A stretch of 64,000 bases of DNA from positions 11,406,971-11,470,970 of the forward strand of contig NC_081333.1 in assembly GCF_022539665.2 (NCBI RefSeq), read 5' to 3'. The position numbers and the translations under genes were made by a program. The notes under the pieces are model-generated. The model was given only the letters and a program-made list of their open reading frames with translations. It was not told the DNA's origin and searched no databases. This stretch comes from Daphnia carinata (lineage: Eukaryota; Arthropoda; Branchiopoda; Diplostraca; Daphniidae). Below are positions 40,140 through 53,900 of this stretch, piece by piece; the stretch's first letter is position 1; each line of letters starts with the position of its first letter.

Positions 40140-43100
40140 ACGACCGATGCGATCATCGTGATCCATTGGAACTCGCTGGACGGATGAATGATTCACGACG
40201 GATGAAAAGAAGGCAGAAAAAAAAAAAAAAATATGTCTATCGGCTGCTGCGGCGTCGTACCAGCAGTGGCGGTATGGCATCATCGAATGACTATCGTCTG
40301 AGTCAGACACCACGAAAGAAAAAAAAAAAGAAATGATGGATCATTTAAACAAAAAATAAAAAATAAAATTCAATATGAGCCCACACAGACACGTAAGATG
40401 GCGTTAACGGTTTCAACCCCAACTTGTTTCTTTTCTTTTTCGTCATAATAAATAACCACTTCTCTCTTTTTTTTTTTTTTTGCACGCGCGCGCCCGTATG
40501 TATCCAACCTATTGAGGAAAATCTTTTCGGCCATAACGGCCGTGCGCTTCTTTTTTTTTTCTTCTTCTTCTTAACGCGCTACATACATCACGCGTCGTCA
40601 TAAATTAGGACTGGTGCATTCATCTATTTTCTTCTTCTTCTTCTTTCTTTCGACTCATTTCCTAACGCGCACCAGTGGCCGTAGATGGTCAGGCAGTCAC
40701 ACGTATTAGACGTCAAGCAAGAGAGAGAGAGAGAGAGAGCGCCAAAATAAATAAACAAACGAGCAAACATCGTACAAACAAACGTATCCAATTTTTCAAC
40801 TAGCTCCAGGTGCCAAACCAGGTGACAACGCCTCTTCACCTTTTCTTTCTGAACCATAAAAGAAATTAAAAGAAACAAAAAACAATCCGATGGCCTACTA
40901 ACTTTGTGCCGAACGCGCATTCCTCTCGAAAAAGAGAAAAAAAAAAAACTTCTAAAGAGATAAAGATTTGCCGACTAGTTCTCAACAATCAACTCGAAGA
41001 TAAGAATACATTTTAAGAAAAACAAAATACGATAAAGACCAGTTTCAATTTTTTTTTTTATTTATTTTTTTTTTTTTGCTTCTGTTGTATTCCATTTTCT
41101 AAAATGGCCCAAGCCGCACAAAAGGAACCTTGTGAAGGACGCGCACACCTTAATTCTTAAGTTCTTCGATTTATTTACTATTCATTTTTTATTTTAGTGA
41201 TACAACTAGTTCTGTTGGCTAGTTCGTGTTGTTCATCTCTCCGTGCGAGCGGAATAAATAAAGATGATGGTTAACAACCTGTTGAATCCCCCCCCCCCCA
41301 CCATTTTTGAATAGACCAACCAAGAGGAGAGACAACACGAAAGAAAAAGGTGCTTGGGTATTCGATAATAAAGAGTGGCACATCCGTGGCGCACACCGTG
41401 AGTCGTTCATTTCTTTTTTTTTCTTTTTTTTTTTTTTTTTCAACATCGTACTCGAAAACGTGTCCCGCTTGTGTGTATCTTCCAACCACTTTGGCTTTGT
41501 GAGTCCATCGCATTGTCAAGCCAATACGGTAGAAATGACGATGAGATTACAAAAAAGAAAAACAGAAATTCCATATGTAAAATAAATGACAGCATCCCCA
41601 CACGATCACGAGAATCCAATAGCCACACCCAACTGAAATTCACGCCAGCGGAATTACATGAAATCATCCATATAACGGTGTGTTGCAACACGACCCGTGA
41701 CAGCAAACCTTTCTCCCCACCAAACAAAAACAAAACCGGTAGATAGAATTCGATTGGGCCGGTTGTATAAATTAACGGAGGAGTATGAAAGAAAAGAAGC
41801 GATCCATCTCTATCACAGGGTCATCCCGGTCCGTCATCGACGACCCCGCAAAGTCCAGCCGAAAAAAAAAAAAAAAAAAAAGCTTCCCACAACCAGGAAA
41901 TGTGTAACTTTATAAATATATATTCAAATGTTTGAATACGATGCCGCCATCGATGGGAATCTAGCCAAAGATAATTCCCCCCTCCTCCCATCTGGCACGC
42001 GTGCACTTTTCACGCACCTTCTTTCTTCTACGTAGAGCCGCTTCAATCCATTCATCTGATAACAATCTTCTCTTCTTTTTGTTTTTCCACCCATCTTTCC
42101 TACTGTATTTTCTATTGAATCGTATTTCTTTTCTACTAAATCAATCTTGCTGCATTTTCATTTTAAACCTACACAACAACAGCGAGAGAATTTCATCCCA
42201 CACACAGCATCTCATGTCCCCACAGCACATCCGCCCGGAGCACACACACACACACACATAGACACACAAAAAAAAAAGAAGTGGCATGATCTCACGCAAA
42301 GCTCAATCGAGTGGGTACAATCGTTTGGTGTGTGTGTGTGTGGTATTATATATTAGCAGGCGTGGCTGTGTCGTGTCGCGCTTCAATGGCTGATCGAATT
42401 CTATTCCCCCTCCTCTATCGTGTGTTACACATGTAACAGGTAAAAATATATATATATGAAAAAAAGGGCAATATAGGGGAGGAGTGCTACCACTGACGGC
42501 ACATCAATAAGGATCTGGTTTATCTTTTATTTTTATTTTTTTGCTCGTTTGCTTGTGTATATTTACACGTATACAAGTAATTGGCGCTGGTATTTGAATT
42601 CGAGGGGGGGGGGGGGAGATGTATAGTGTTGATAGACAAGATTCGAATAGACGGGGCGTTGAAAAAAAAGAAATGGCAACCATCCCAAAAAAGGGGTTGG
42701 AAGAAACAAACAAATGATGAATATTCCCAATTCGAAAATGGCCAGTCCCGAAAACGAGCAATGTTTTACACAAGGCGTGTGTGTGTGCGTGTGTGTTTCC
42801 TTTCAATCGCCCACCCCCCACCACGTCTGCGCCGATGATGTCACCTCGCAAAAAGATGGCCTGAAAAGTGTGTACACGTTTCCTGTTTCCAATTCTCTTT
42901 CTTCCGCCTTATCAACACTAGACATCATAACAATAGAGTCGCTCTTTTTCTCGTTTTGTTTGCGGGGTTGTTTTTCCTTTTGTCGCCCTTCCTTTTACGG
43001 TCGTTATCAGTTGCCTTCTTTCCCACCCTTTTTTGGCGGCATCGAACGCAAATTTTCAAAGTTTGTTTTTAAGCCACACACGGGGGGAAAAAAAAGAGAA

Positions 43101-46100
43101 AGAGGACAATTCTAGATCATAACAAGTGACGACAAAGCAAAAATGTAACACGTATTCTCGTACGTGGTGTTGACGAACAAAGAAAGAAGAACGGACGTCA
43201 ATTCACAAATAGAAAATGAAACAAAAGAAGGCCTAAATTTCGGATAATAATAGGAATAAGAAACAAGAGTGAAAAGCGTAGAGGACGATGACAACAGTAA
43301 TGATAATAAATGGGGGGACGAATTATTAAAACAAAAAAAAAAAAAAAATTAGAGCAAAAGAATGAAAGCGTCCCTTATGGCTTCCATATCTCTGACGTTC
43401 TCGAATTACGTAACATCTTCGGAGAACATTAAACATTATTATCGCTGTCTTTTTGTTGCATGCCCATCTATATTTTCTTTTTTTCCTGGAAGAGGGCATG
43501 TGTCATCCATTTTTCTACGCATATCTAACTCATCCACCCCCTTAAAAAAAAAAAAAAAAATAAATATGACTTCATGGGGCGCGTGCGCGATTAAATAAAA
43601 ACGATGTGACGTGGAAAAAGAAATATCACTTTGTTAAGTGGGGGGCCAGAAGGGGAAAAAAAAATGGCAATTGAAAACATTTTTTCTTTTATTGTTGTTC
43701 TTTTCTTCGTTTTCGTTCACGTTTGGACGAAAATACCATTTCAATATCACCCCCTGGGGGTTGAAGAAGAGACCTCACACGGAGCTACAACGTTACGTAT
43801 GGCAACCCTCGTGAAATCAACAAAAGGTAAAATATATAAATGCCACTCTAAAAAAAAAAAAAAAGACTGTCGTTTTTTTTTTTCTCAATAGAAAAATAGA
43901 AATCCTTTTGAATAGTTTTTTTTTTTTTATTTAAGCCCAAATATTCAAATGTATCAAGATATGAAGGCCGCCTGTCACTTTCATCGAGTCGGACATAGGG
44001 GAAGAGAATTGAACGATTTAAAAAGAAAAAGTTGAAGGAGTTTTTAGTTGTTTACTAGGTGGCAACGTGAACGAGCAGGAATGTCACGAGAACAAAAAAA
44101 TGAAAAAGGAAAGGTTAGAACATTCTCCTATTTTCTATGCAGACGACAAGAAACGACATAAAACATGCGACGTATCGTTGCTTGCAACTCTCTCTCTATC
44201 TCGCTTTTTTTTTCTTTACATTTCTCTTGATGGAATACGTGAAATAGAGGGCACTACCGACACCTGCCCCTCAGGGGCGGGGTGCTTGCGCTATTGTAAC
44301 AAGGTAAATTGAAGCGAAGAGAGCGCACCACCGGCCAAGTAAAACGGTCATTTGCCCGTCTAATTGCAACATTTTCGACCGTCTGTTGACGATTGCTGAC
44401 CGGTTTCACGTCGAAACGTCCAAATGAAGCAATGCCAAAAGCCGGGCAAGGCCGCTAACACCCGTACGTTGGCCAAATGTTGAGCAGATGGTCTTGCGAA
44501 AGAGCTCCCGACGCCATTCCTGACCTTCTGCCCACGTTCCTCCACCTGACTCTATAGTCTCTCTCTCTCTCTCTCTCTCTCCTTCGTGATGCAGGCGGCA
44601 AAATATGACGAAAAAAAAAAAAAAAAAAAAAGCTGGCCGCTTGTATCTTTTTAAAAGATACCGGCCATTGCGCCGTTCCATTACTCATATGGAAATAAGA
44701 GAGAGTCGCTGATTTTTTGCGACTCTTTATGTCAAAAGTCTTGTGGTTAGAAAACCCACCAAAAAATTCCTTTTGAAATCGCATTTCGTAGGTGTTGCGG
44801 ACGCACAGGTGCTGCTTCCATCAGCCACGCGCGCAAGTCTTTACACATGGCAAGTGTAGGCGAAAATAAAAGATTCTTTTGATGCTCACTTTGAACAAGG
44901 TTCACGAGCCGTCAACTACACCCAAAAAAAAAAAAAAAAAAAATAGGTGGGCGAAATGTTTCATAATTTATTTCAGAGAGATCACAAAGAGGAGAAAATG
45001 AAGATTGCGGGACGCACACCCGCCTTGCCCTGAAGGCGCGCATTACAAAAGCTTCAATGACATCATCGTCGTGATTCTTTCTACGTACATAACGCAACGA
45101 CTGCCTTCGTGAGAAATTGTATCACCAATAGAGAGGGGGGAAATGAATTCCTTCATCAGCGACACCTTTTTTTTTTTCTAAAATATAAACAGCAGATGAC
45201 ACGTCAAGAAAAGATCTGACAACAAGAGTCAATTAGCGGCTTTTCTTTTTTTTTTTCGAGATAGTGGATATCAGATGCACGAAAAGAGAGAGAGAGAGGC
45301 AAATAATCGCATTTAAATTTCAATCGAGTCAACGGACTTTGGAAAGAGAAAACAACACAAATTTTCAACGATAACAAACCATTGATTTTGTCTTTGGAAA
45401 CAAAACTTTTCCTCGACGCCATCGTGGGCAGCATTTTTTTTTTTTCCAGTTTACAAAAACAACTAAAGAATGTAAGCAAATCTACAACGCAATCCATCAT
45501 CAGCAATTTTTCCCCTCTTTCATTTGCTTATTTTTTTTTTTTTTTGGCAAGTTACGAAATTTAAAAAAAATGTGTTTCTCTCCCTCGCAATATGTTTCAC
45601 GTGAGTGATATACTCCGGTGGGCGACTGTGTCGTTCCACCGTTCGTAACACACTCACGCCAAAGATATTTAAAAAACAAAACAAAAAAAACAAATGGAAG
45701 AAGGAAAAAAACAGAAAGAAAAAAACAACAATGTGAAACGGGTAAACGCCGCAAGTATTCACACAGAGAGCGCTGAACCTGCTGCAAGGCATTCGAATCG
45801 AGAATGGTGATCTAACTGTTCGCAACTACCGATGGCTACAGGTAAAAAATAGTTGGCGGCCAGGCCAAGTTTTCCTATTGTTCCACGCATTTCGCTTCTT
45901 CTGCCGCAATTCACCGAAAAAAATAATAAAAATGATGTCATATCGGACAGGGTGTCGTAAAGCGAGGCGCCCCCACAGTCTTTTACGTGGTGGGGTGCGG
46001 CTCTTGTAAATAACGAGGACGATCTTTTGCAGGGTAAAAAAAAAAAAAAAAATTGTGTTTTATTTCATTCCATTTATTTCTGGATAGGTCATCACTGTGG

Positions 46101-47469
46101 GCAACTCCACCCGAAAGAAGAAGAAACTATGCGCCCGCCTTAACTAGTTGCCCTTTTTTTTTTTTCTTTTTTCGCCTATACCTGTGTGTGTGTGTGTGTG
46201 TGTGTGACTGCCTTTATTTGAAGAAGAAGAATGAGGCTGAGCGGCACTTGCGACTCGACGGGAAGTCGCCTTACCAGGTTTCCGCCCAGCAATTAAAAAT
46301 GCAGTTAAATTCTCTTTATCTTCTTCCTTGCTAGTCGTCGTCGGCTTTTTTTTTTTTTTTTCTTCTATCCCGAAAGGCTTTTTCCATTACCCAAGCCCAC
46401 TCGCTCACGTCATCCCCTCTGACATTTCCACCTTGTATTCCTTTTTTTTTTTTTTTTTTTTGCGTGTGTGATATGCTTCTCTCTCTCTCTCTCCCCTTTA
46501 ACACACACACACACACTCCACCCTTTTTTATAAAGCAACTTCTTCCCGTCGAACGAAAATAAACTCTCTCTCAACAATTTCCATATTTGTTTCGTCATTT
46601 CACGATCCCGTGATTTATGACACTGGGAACGAGAAACACAAGATGACGTTAGGAGAAAAAAAAAACGGGTCAATTCCGAATGGATTCAGAGTGTTAAGAA
46701 CAAAGAGATCAAGACCTATGGCGTGTTTAGAAAAATAAGGATATCATATTCGACCCAGAAAAGAAAAAAAAGTCAAACATTTAAAGATAGTAATCGAAAG
46801 TGGATGGTATCAAATAAGACAAGTTGAGGTCACGCCCCGTTATACCAGCCTTTGACACGTGCATCTCTTCTGGTATATATTAAAAACAAAAAAAAAACAA
46901 AAAATAGAATGATTTTCAAAAAAAAAAAAAAAAAAAAATCATTCTTTGGGGGGGTTACATTTGTTTTCTTTCGGAGATACGAGGGGCGATTCTCGAATAT
47001 TCAAATAGACCCATAATCCCCAAGAGTCGAAGATAGGAGAAAACGAAACATGACGGCTAATGGAAAATTCCTTCTCTATTTGGTCAACTTTAATCTTTTT
47101 TCTTTTTCATTCCTTTAAAAAATTCTTCTTTCTTAACTTTTATCGGTTTCGGGAAAAACGTCTACCAGACAGACACACACACAAAAAGAGAAACTTTTTG
47201 TTGTTGTTGTTGCACAGCACCTGTTTGGGTGAACTATTTTGTTGCCTATTACACACACACACACACGCCGTCGTCTCATCCTTACATGGTCATCGTGAAC
47301 AGGGGTGTATCCCCCCCCCCCCCCAAACATCGTTTAGGGTCTTCTGTTCTCTAACGAAGAAGACGAAGAAGCCTTAACAATCACAGCTGAGTTCCTGTGA
47401 TGTCACCTGAGTTTTGTTTTTCTTTTCCGATGGGCTCAATTAGCATGTATATCTACCGAACATTGGAGC

Positions 47470-47500
<31 letters not shown>

Positions 47501-47916
47501 CGTCGTGCAAGATCGAAGATAGCCCTATTTTTTTTTTTTCAACATTTCACGCCTTCTAAGATTACGCACCCTCGGGCTATCCACATTGTTCTTTGAAATA
47601 CAAGAAAATGAATGAAAATTCCCGATTCTTGTTTAGTTTTTTTGTTCTTTTACTTAGAAACAACTGGACCGTTCTGATTTTGTTTTAAAACAAAAGGAGA
47701 CGCTAGGGCATAGGGAAAGTTAGACGAAAATGGGGGAGGGCAGAGAACGTGACGTGAATCCTGATGAAGACGGCGGCGGCTGAAACATTTCACGGCACCG
47801 AAAATTCGACGTGCTTCAACGACCGAGCCCAGAGACTCTTTTTTTTTTTTCTGTTCGCCTTTTCTTCCCACAAAAGAAAGAAAGAAAACGCATAAAAATT
47901 CAAACTCGAAGAAACG

Positions 47917-47947
<31 letters not shown>

Positions 47948-50900
47948 GAAAAACATTTTCACGTTACTCTCAAGTGGGTCGTCGTTTGACTATTAAACAT
48001 TAAAGGAGAGAGAGAGGGGGGGGGGCTTTGAAATCTATGGCCACTTTATAGAGGCAAAAAAAAAACGGCGATAAACACAAGCCAAGAAAATGATTGGTTT
48101 GTTATTTGTTCCTACCTTTCTGAGGTGTTTGTTGACCCATTTGGTGAACGTCTTTTTCTGGATGGCATCACGTTCATCTGCAATCGAAATCAAAAGTACG
48201 TTTCCATTTTAGTAAAAAGAACTACAACAACAACGACAAAAAGTTGATGATGTGACATGACTTATTGTGTACAATATATTATGTACACGGTATAAATGAC
48301 ATGAGAGAACTGAAAAATAAAGTCCCGTTGGTTGAACACACGATCGGGGAAAAAGAAAGAAAAAAAAAAACTGGCGGGGGTTCAATATCCTATACGGACA
48401 CACTGCCAACGCCATTGTAAATCGATAATTAGGAATGTGATGAGCTTTGGAAGAAAGAGAAAAACGCTATTGGTTGATGACATGTTTCTTTTTTTTTAAC
48501 TCTCTCCCACTCTCAACAAGTTAAAGCCAAATAAAAATGAAAAAAAAAAAAAAAACAAAAAACGAACGGAGATATCCGCCTCCAGGTGTCCGAACATCCG
48601 GGCAAAACCTCGCGGCCATTTCCGGCAAAAAAAAAAAAAACCTTTCTTTTGGACGTGAGTCACAATTGCCGGATTGGTTGACTGGTTTTTTTTTTTTCAC
48701 AGTTGCTGCAACGGTTGATTGGAACACACACTCTGTTACACACAACATTTGGGGCGATTGCATTTTTTTTACATCCCAAAAAGAAAATTCATCCGGTCAA
48801 TCAAGCCAATCACGCTACGAGATTAACGAGTTCTCTTTCGCCTAAAGGAAGGATGAAACTTTAAAAAGTTCATTTTGAAAGAATAAACAAGTAATTTTTA
48901 CGATGTCTCATGTTTATAATAAATGATGGGGTGGGCAAATGGAAGAAAAATATGATTTTTATTGGGCGAATCACGTCATGTTTTTGCTCCCCTTTATTTT
49001 AAAAATCACCAATGGCATAATTACGGCTTCCTACCCCCATAAGATCCATTTGCTTTTGGGTTTGTGGTGCATAATCAAGTTTGGCATCAAAATGAACATG
49101 CCATTATCAATTCAAAGCAATGACCCTGCTAAGTAATTATAAGCATTGCCTGAAGCTGCCTGAACGAAAACCTAAAGGCAGCACAAACTGTTTTGTAATG
49201 TGTTACCTTTGAATTTGGACAGGTTCTCTTCGTAGCCGTGAAGAGTCGGATCCAAGCTGGACATTTCCCTCGGATCGTTCGGGTCAAAGCCCAACCGGTC
49301 TTTGTAATAGGCCTGTGTCGTCATGATGAGAGCATTTCGGTGGTGGCAGTTTTCAGTTTCAGTTTTTTTTGCCTCAGCCTCCTCTCACTTTATCTCCAAA
49401 CAAGCGATATGGGCAGAGAGGCAGAAAAAAACTGGAGCCACACACACACACACCACACCACACCACATATACAAACACACACAGCAGACAAATAGAGAAG
49501 AAAAAAAAAAAAAAAAAGTTTTCTCTTCTCAAGACGCCATGGCCGAGTTGTCGACAATAAAAAGCCGCGGGGCCCAATTCAGCAGAAAACAATGACCCCT
49601 CTCCCTCCGAATGAAAAAAAATTATTGAATAATCAAAGAGCACAACAAAACACCAGCCCAAGTCTTTCTTTCGTTGCAATCGAAACGAATCGGCAACAAG
49701 TCGTCGTGGCACAATCACATAGGCACCGTATTTTGCCCAACAGCACAAGGCACACGAGCAAAAAACAAAAAGCCGAAAGCAAAAACAAAAATGGACAGGC
49801 ACTTGTTTTCTTTTTGGCTACTACTTCTAGTCTCGACGCGGTCCGATCACCAACTGGAGAAGGCCGGTGGCAACCTGCTCCGTTAAACGTTGCCGAGAAC
49901 TCGCAGCCCACTAGTCAACTTCGCTCTGTCTATATTCCCACACACGTACACACACGAAGCAATGCGGCCTCCACGGCCGTCAAGATTTGGCCGACGACGC
50001 TATCACAAATCGCCACTGCGCGCGCCATCTCTTGGTGGCGGCATGAAAAACGAAAGCCGATCCGCACACACAAATGTGTTGTCTTGGGAGCCCGAAGTGA
50101 TAGAAACAGGTTGTTGCCACACACTCACCTCAGGGCTTTCCTTCATTAAAATAACCCACACACACACATAGAGACGGACGGGAAAAAAAAAAAAAAAGAT
50201 GCAACCACTTGACCGGTTGTTACGACTGGTCAAATTTTGTTCCCCCTTACTTGAAAGGGAAACAAAAAAAAAAAAGTTTCAACACGTTCACTGGCAAGCA
50301 CCACGACACCCCCTCACTAAAAACGATGACAACGTCGAGTTTGGCCAACACAGACGTACAATCAAAACAGGTGTGAGAGCTTGCTCAAACACACTAGATA
50401 CGCCAAGCCACTTGTCTCGGAATAGAGAAAGGCCCCTTCGTTTTCCCATGCACAAGTTTGGATTTCTGGATGATGGATGTACAAATTCTGACGAGCACCA
50501 CCAACTTTCAAATCGTCATCTCAGCCAACGACGACTGCCTGCCGTCGAACAGAACGACACACGTCACGAGACACGAATGTCATTTCCATTAGCAATTCGT
50601 GCGGAAATCAAGGAAAAAGTTCACTCGGTGCTGTGATAACCATATTTTCGTTTCAACGTGCGTCTGCGTCGGCTGTCAAAAAGACACGACCGTCGTTTTT
50701 TAATTGGATTTCACTCTGGTCTGACGACGCGTAGCCACCTAGCGGCCACGTTATCAAGTGCATGAACAAAACCCCAATAATCGTGTGGAAGCAATCTCCG
50801 GTAAGTATTACCATCTGCGGCTACAATTACACACAAAATATTAGGAAAAAAAAAGGTCCATTCATGTAGAAAAATGACTAGACATCTTTCTCAATTTACT

Positions 50901-53900
50901 ATATTGACACAACACTCTGTTGGGTGTCAAAAAATCAACATTGATTAATGTACAGTCAAGCAGCGGCACGAGATTTCGACACGAGAAAAAACATTCTTTT
51001 CGTGATTGTTTGCTGGCACTTGACCAGGTGTTCCGATTGTTTCAACAAAGCTTCTTCGGCGAAGAAAAAAAAAACAACGAAACACAGCCGTCTTTGTGTC
51101 CATAGTTGACAGGAGTGATCTAACAGTGACGAAACTTCGAGATGATCAAACTGTTTTTTTTTCTTTCTAGCTGACACGCTCTCTTTCACAGTTGCTTAAA
51201 AAAAAACAGGTGAGACGACGACCACCAAATATTGTGAATGTGATATAATACAGGTTTCGAAGAGGGAGAGAAAAACTGTGCGAAAATGACTAGGCTATGT
51301 TTATTAGCTTTTGGTTTCTAGTAGAGGACTCGGCGGTATTTTATTACTCTCTCTCTCTTTTTGAAAGGAATTCATTTCCTAACTGGATTTCCCTAAGGCG
51401 AAGCGCGTACAGAATCTTAACGCAATCAGCGCTGGAAAAGAAAAAGAATCCGTCAAGCGTTTCTTGTTCACCGCTTTTTTTTTTGTTAATATACTGGTAT
51501 CGAAAAAAAATTAAACGAAAATTTAAAAGCAAGTCAACGAACTGGCCCTTTTCATTCCTTATCTGGATGGATTATCTCTAGAAATGTCGTCTAGGTTTTT
51601 CAGCGGATCAATAACCACGTTATAGATAATAACATGAAAGAAAAAAAAATAATTAAAAGACATCCCGAGGATAAATTCACGCATTATTAAATATCAAGAG
51701 GCATTCAATTGGTAGGTTCGGTCTCAGTTAATAGAATCATGTTCAACCTAAATTGTCATTTCCCACCCACTGTTACTTTTGAAATGGATCCAAGAGGCGG
51801 ACAAAACAGTTTAACGGTACGAGATAAGGATCCACAAAACTTTAGGAGATGATTTCACCTGCCAAAACATAAAAAGACGTGACGCAAATGCCAAACACTA
51901 ACCAAATAAACGATAAAAAAATTTCAAAACCTTCGAAATAATTTCAAAAATTGATGAATTCAAAAAAGAAAAAAAAAATGTTTTCCTTTTAAGTACGGCC
52001 GGATGGTGCATGACGTTGAATTTCTAGCATAGATAACGACGTTGCTCTTTTGCTACTGTCGCCAATTCAAGGTGAGAGGAAGTCATGAGTGACGGCGAGA
52101 AAAAGAAGAGCTCCAGTAGACATTGCAGCCTTGTCTTGAGCGACGGTGAAATTACTCACGCTAAAATACATGTGCTCTTGCGTGCTAAGTAACGAGACTA
52201 TACACACAACATGCGATGGCAAACAAAAGCCTCAATTGCCTGAAACGTTGATATTTTTCAATGTGAATTTAAATCTTACTCTTCAAACAAAATAGAAAGT
52301 CACGATGAATTAGCCATCCGCCACTTTCCAGCTAGTGCCTTCTCATTAACATCCTCTTTTATAGACACTGCACGGATGCCTAATCTCAAGAAAAGATAAT
52401 GGTACGCTATAAAAACAAAACTCTCATCAAGAAAAAAAGAAAAAGAGGGACATCACCTAATGCTAACAATACGTTCACAAATGAAGCTTCAAACGATATG
52501 TTTGGCACCAACGGCGACGAAAAGCCAACGCCTTGAATTTCTGTAGCGACAAAAACGAGATGAAAGCGGCGCTGACTAAAAAGAAAGGGGGTCAATTATT
52601 TCAAGTGAATCCAACAACAAGACGATTGCCGTTTCCTTTTTTCGACGTCTTCAGTGCAGGGCACACCCGAGCATTTTCAAAAACAAGACAAATAAGTGGC
52701 AAGTAGTCGCCGACGCCATCGTCTCGAATAAATAAGAAAGACGAGAAGTGCGTTGCGTGAGAAGCAGCCTGTTTTTTTTTTCGCGGAAGAATTCCTTTTT
52801 GTAATCAACCCTTTCGGCAGTAATGATGCCCAGCATCCTCTCATCTCGTCTGATGGCCTCAATCTCTTCATAGAAGTGAAAGCGCGCGTTGATATTAGCT
52901 AGAAATGACCAGCTTCCTTCAAGGACGGGAGACCTAATCATTTAGCAATTAACTGATGGGAACAGAAAAAGAGAAATAAACAAATAGAAAAGTAGCCCAA
53001 CAGTATAAACAAGATGCTGGATGTAGCTACTGGCACGATGGCGATGATGTTTCAAATATTCTCGTGTCATTAGCCTTTACTTCCAGCAGCTGAAAACGGC
53101 TCAATCGATAAAGACGAAAAAGATAAAGACCGGAAGGGACCCACGCGCTTTTCAAACCACAGCTCACGGTTACGAAAAATGTTTAAATTGAAACCGGATG
53201 AAACTCAATCACTTCACAACGTCGATATTTAATACTGCAAACAAAGTCACCTTTCTTTACGTGTTATTGTTGTGACATTTTACTAAAAAAAGTTCATGTG
53301 ATCAAGGCCTGGAAAAATATTCTGGAGAGTGGGAAATTATTGGCATGTCAAGCTGGCCATTCTAAAATGACGTGATGTCTAAAGATAACCTCACGACGAC
53401 TGAAGAAATCATGTGAGCCACTTAGTCAGTTGTGCCAAAAAGGCTCGAAACAAAAGGGTTCCCTTTGCAGCCAAATGTATGAATTTCAAATTGAGCTCGT
53501 GCATACGCCCCCGCTGCTAATATCTCGTCCGGCCCTTTTACACGCGTGAAATACTGGCAAAGGTTTGATGCACATGAAAGGATTCCCTGAATAGAAAAAG
53601 GGAGTTGAGGCGAGTTTGCATAGTGTTACCATAATGAAATTGGCAACAAAAAGAAATTACATTAAAAGCCCGCTCCCTTTTTTTTTGTATAATAATCAAA
53701 TGATTAGATTGACATTTGTGATGGATCTTGTGTCAACAGTCAATTCTCGCGTGTTGTGCACGATCAATTGATGACATTAAAAGAAAACTTTTATGTCTAC
53801 GTTGCTAATACACCTAACAGAGTTGTGTAATCTTTATGATCTATTGACATTCACTTAGTTGGCCAATAGATGGAGGGAGTCGGAACCAAGCATGATTTGT

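Noticed and set aside
49592-50149. A 185-codon plus-strand open frame upstream of exon 1A
   Set aside because: Its composition is low-complexity, with no recognisable domain. It overlaps the presumed 1A leader/promoter on the other strand.
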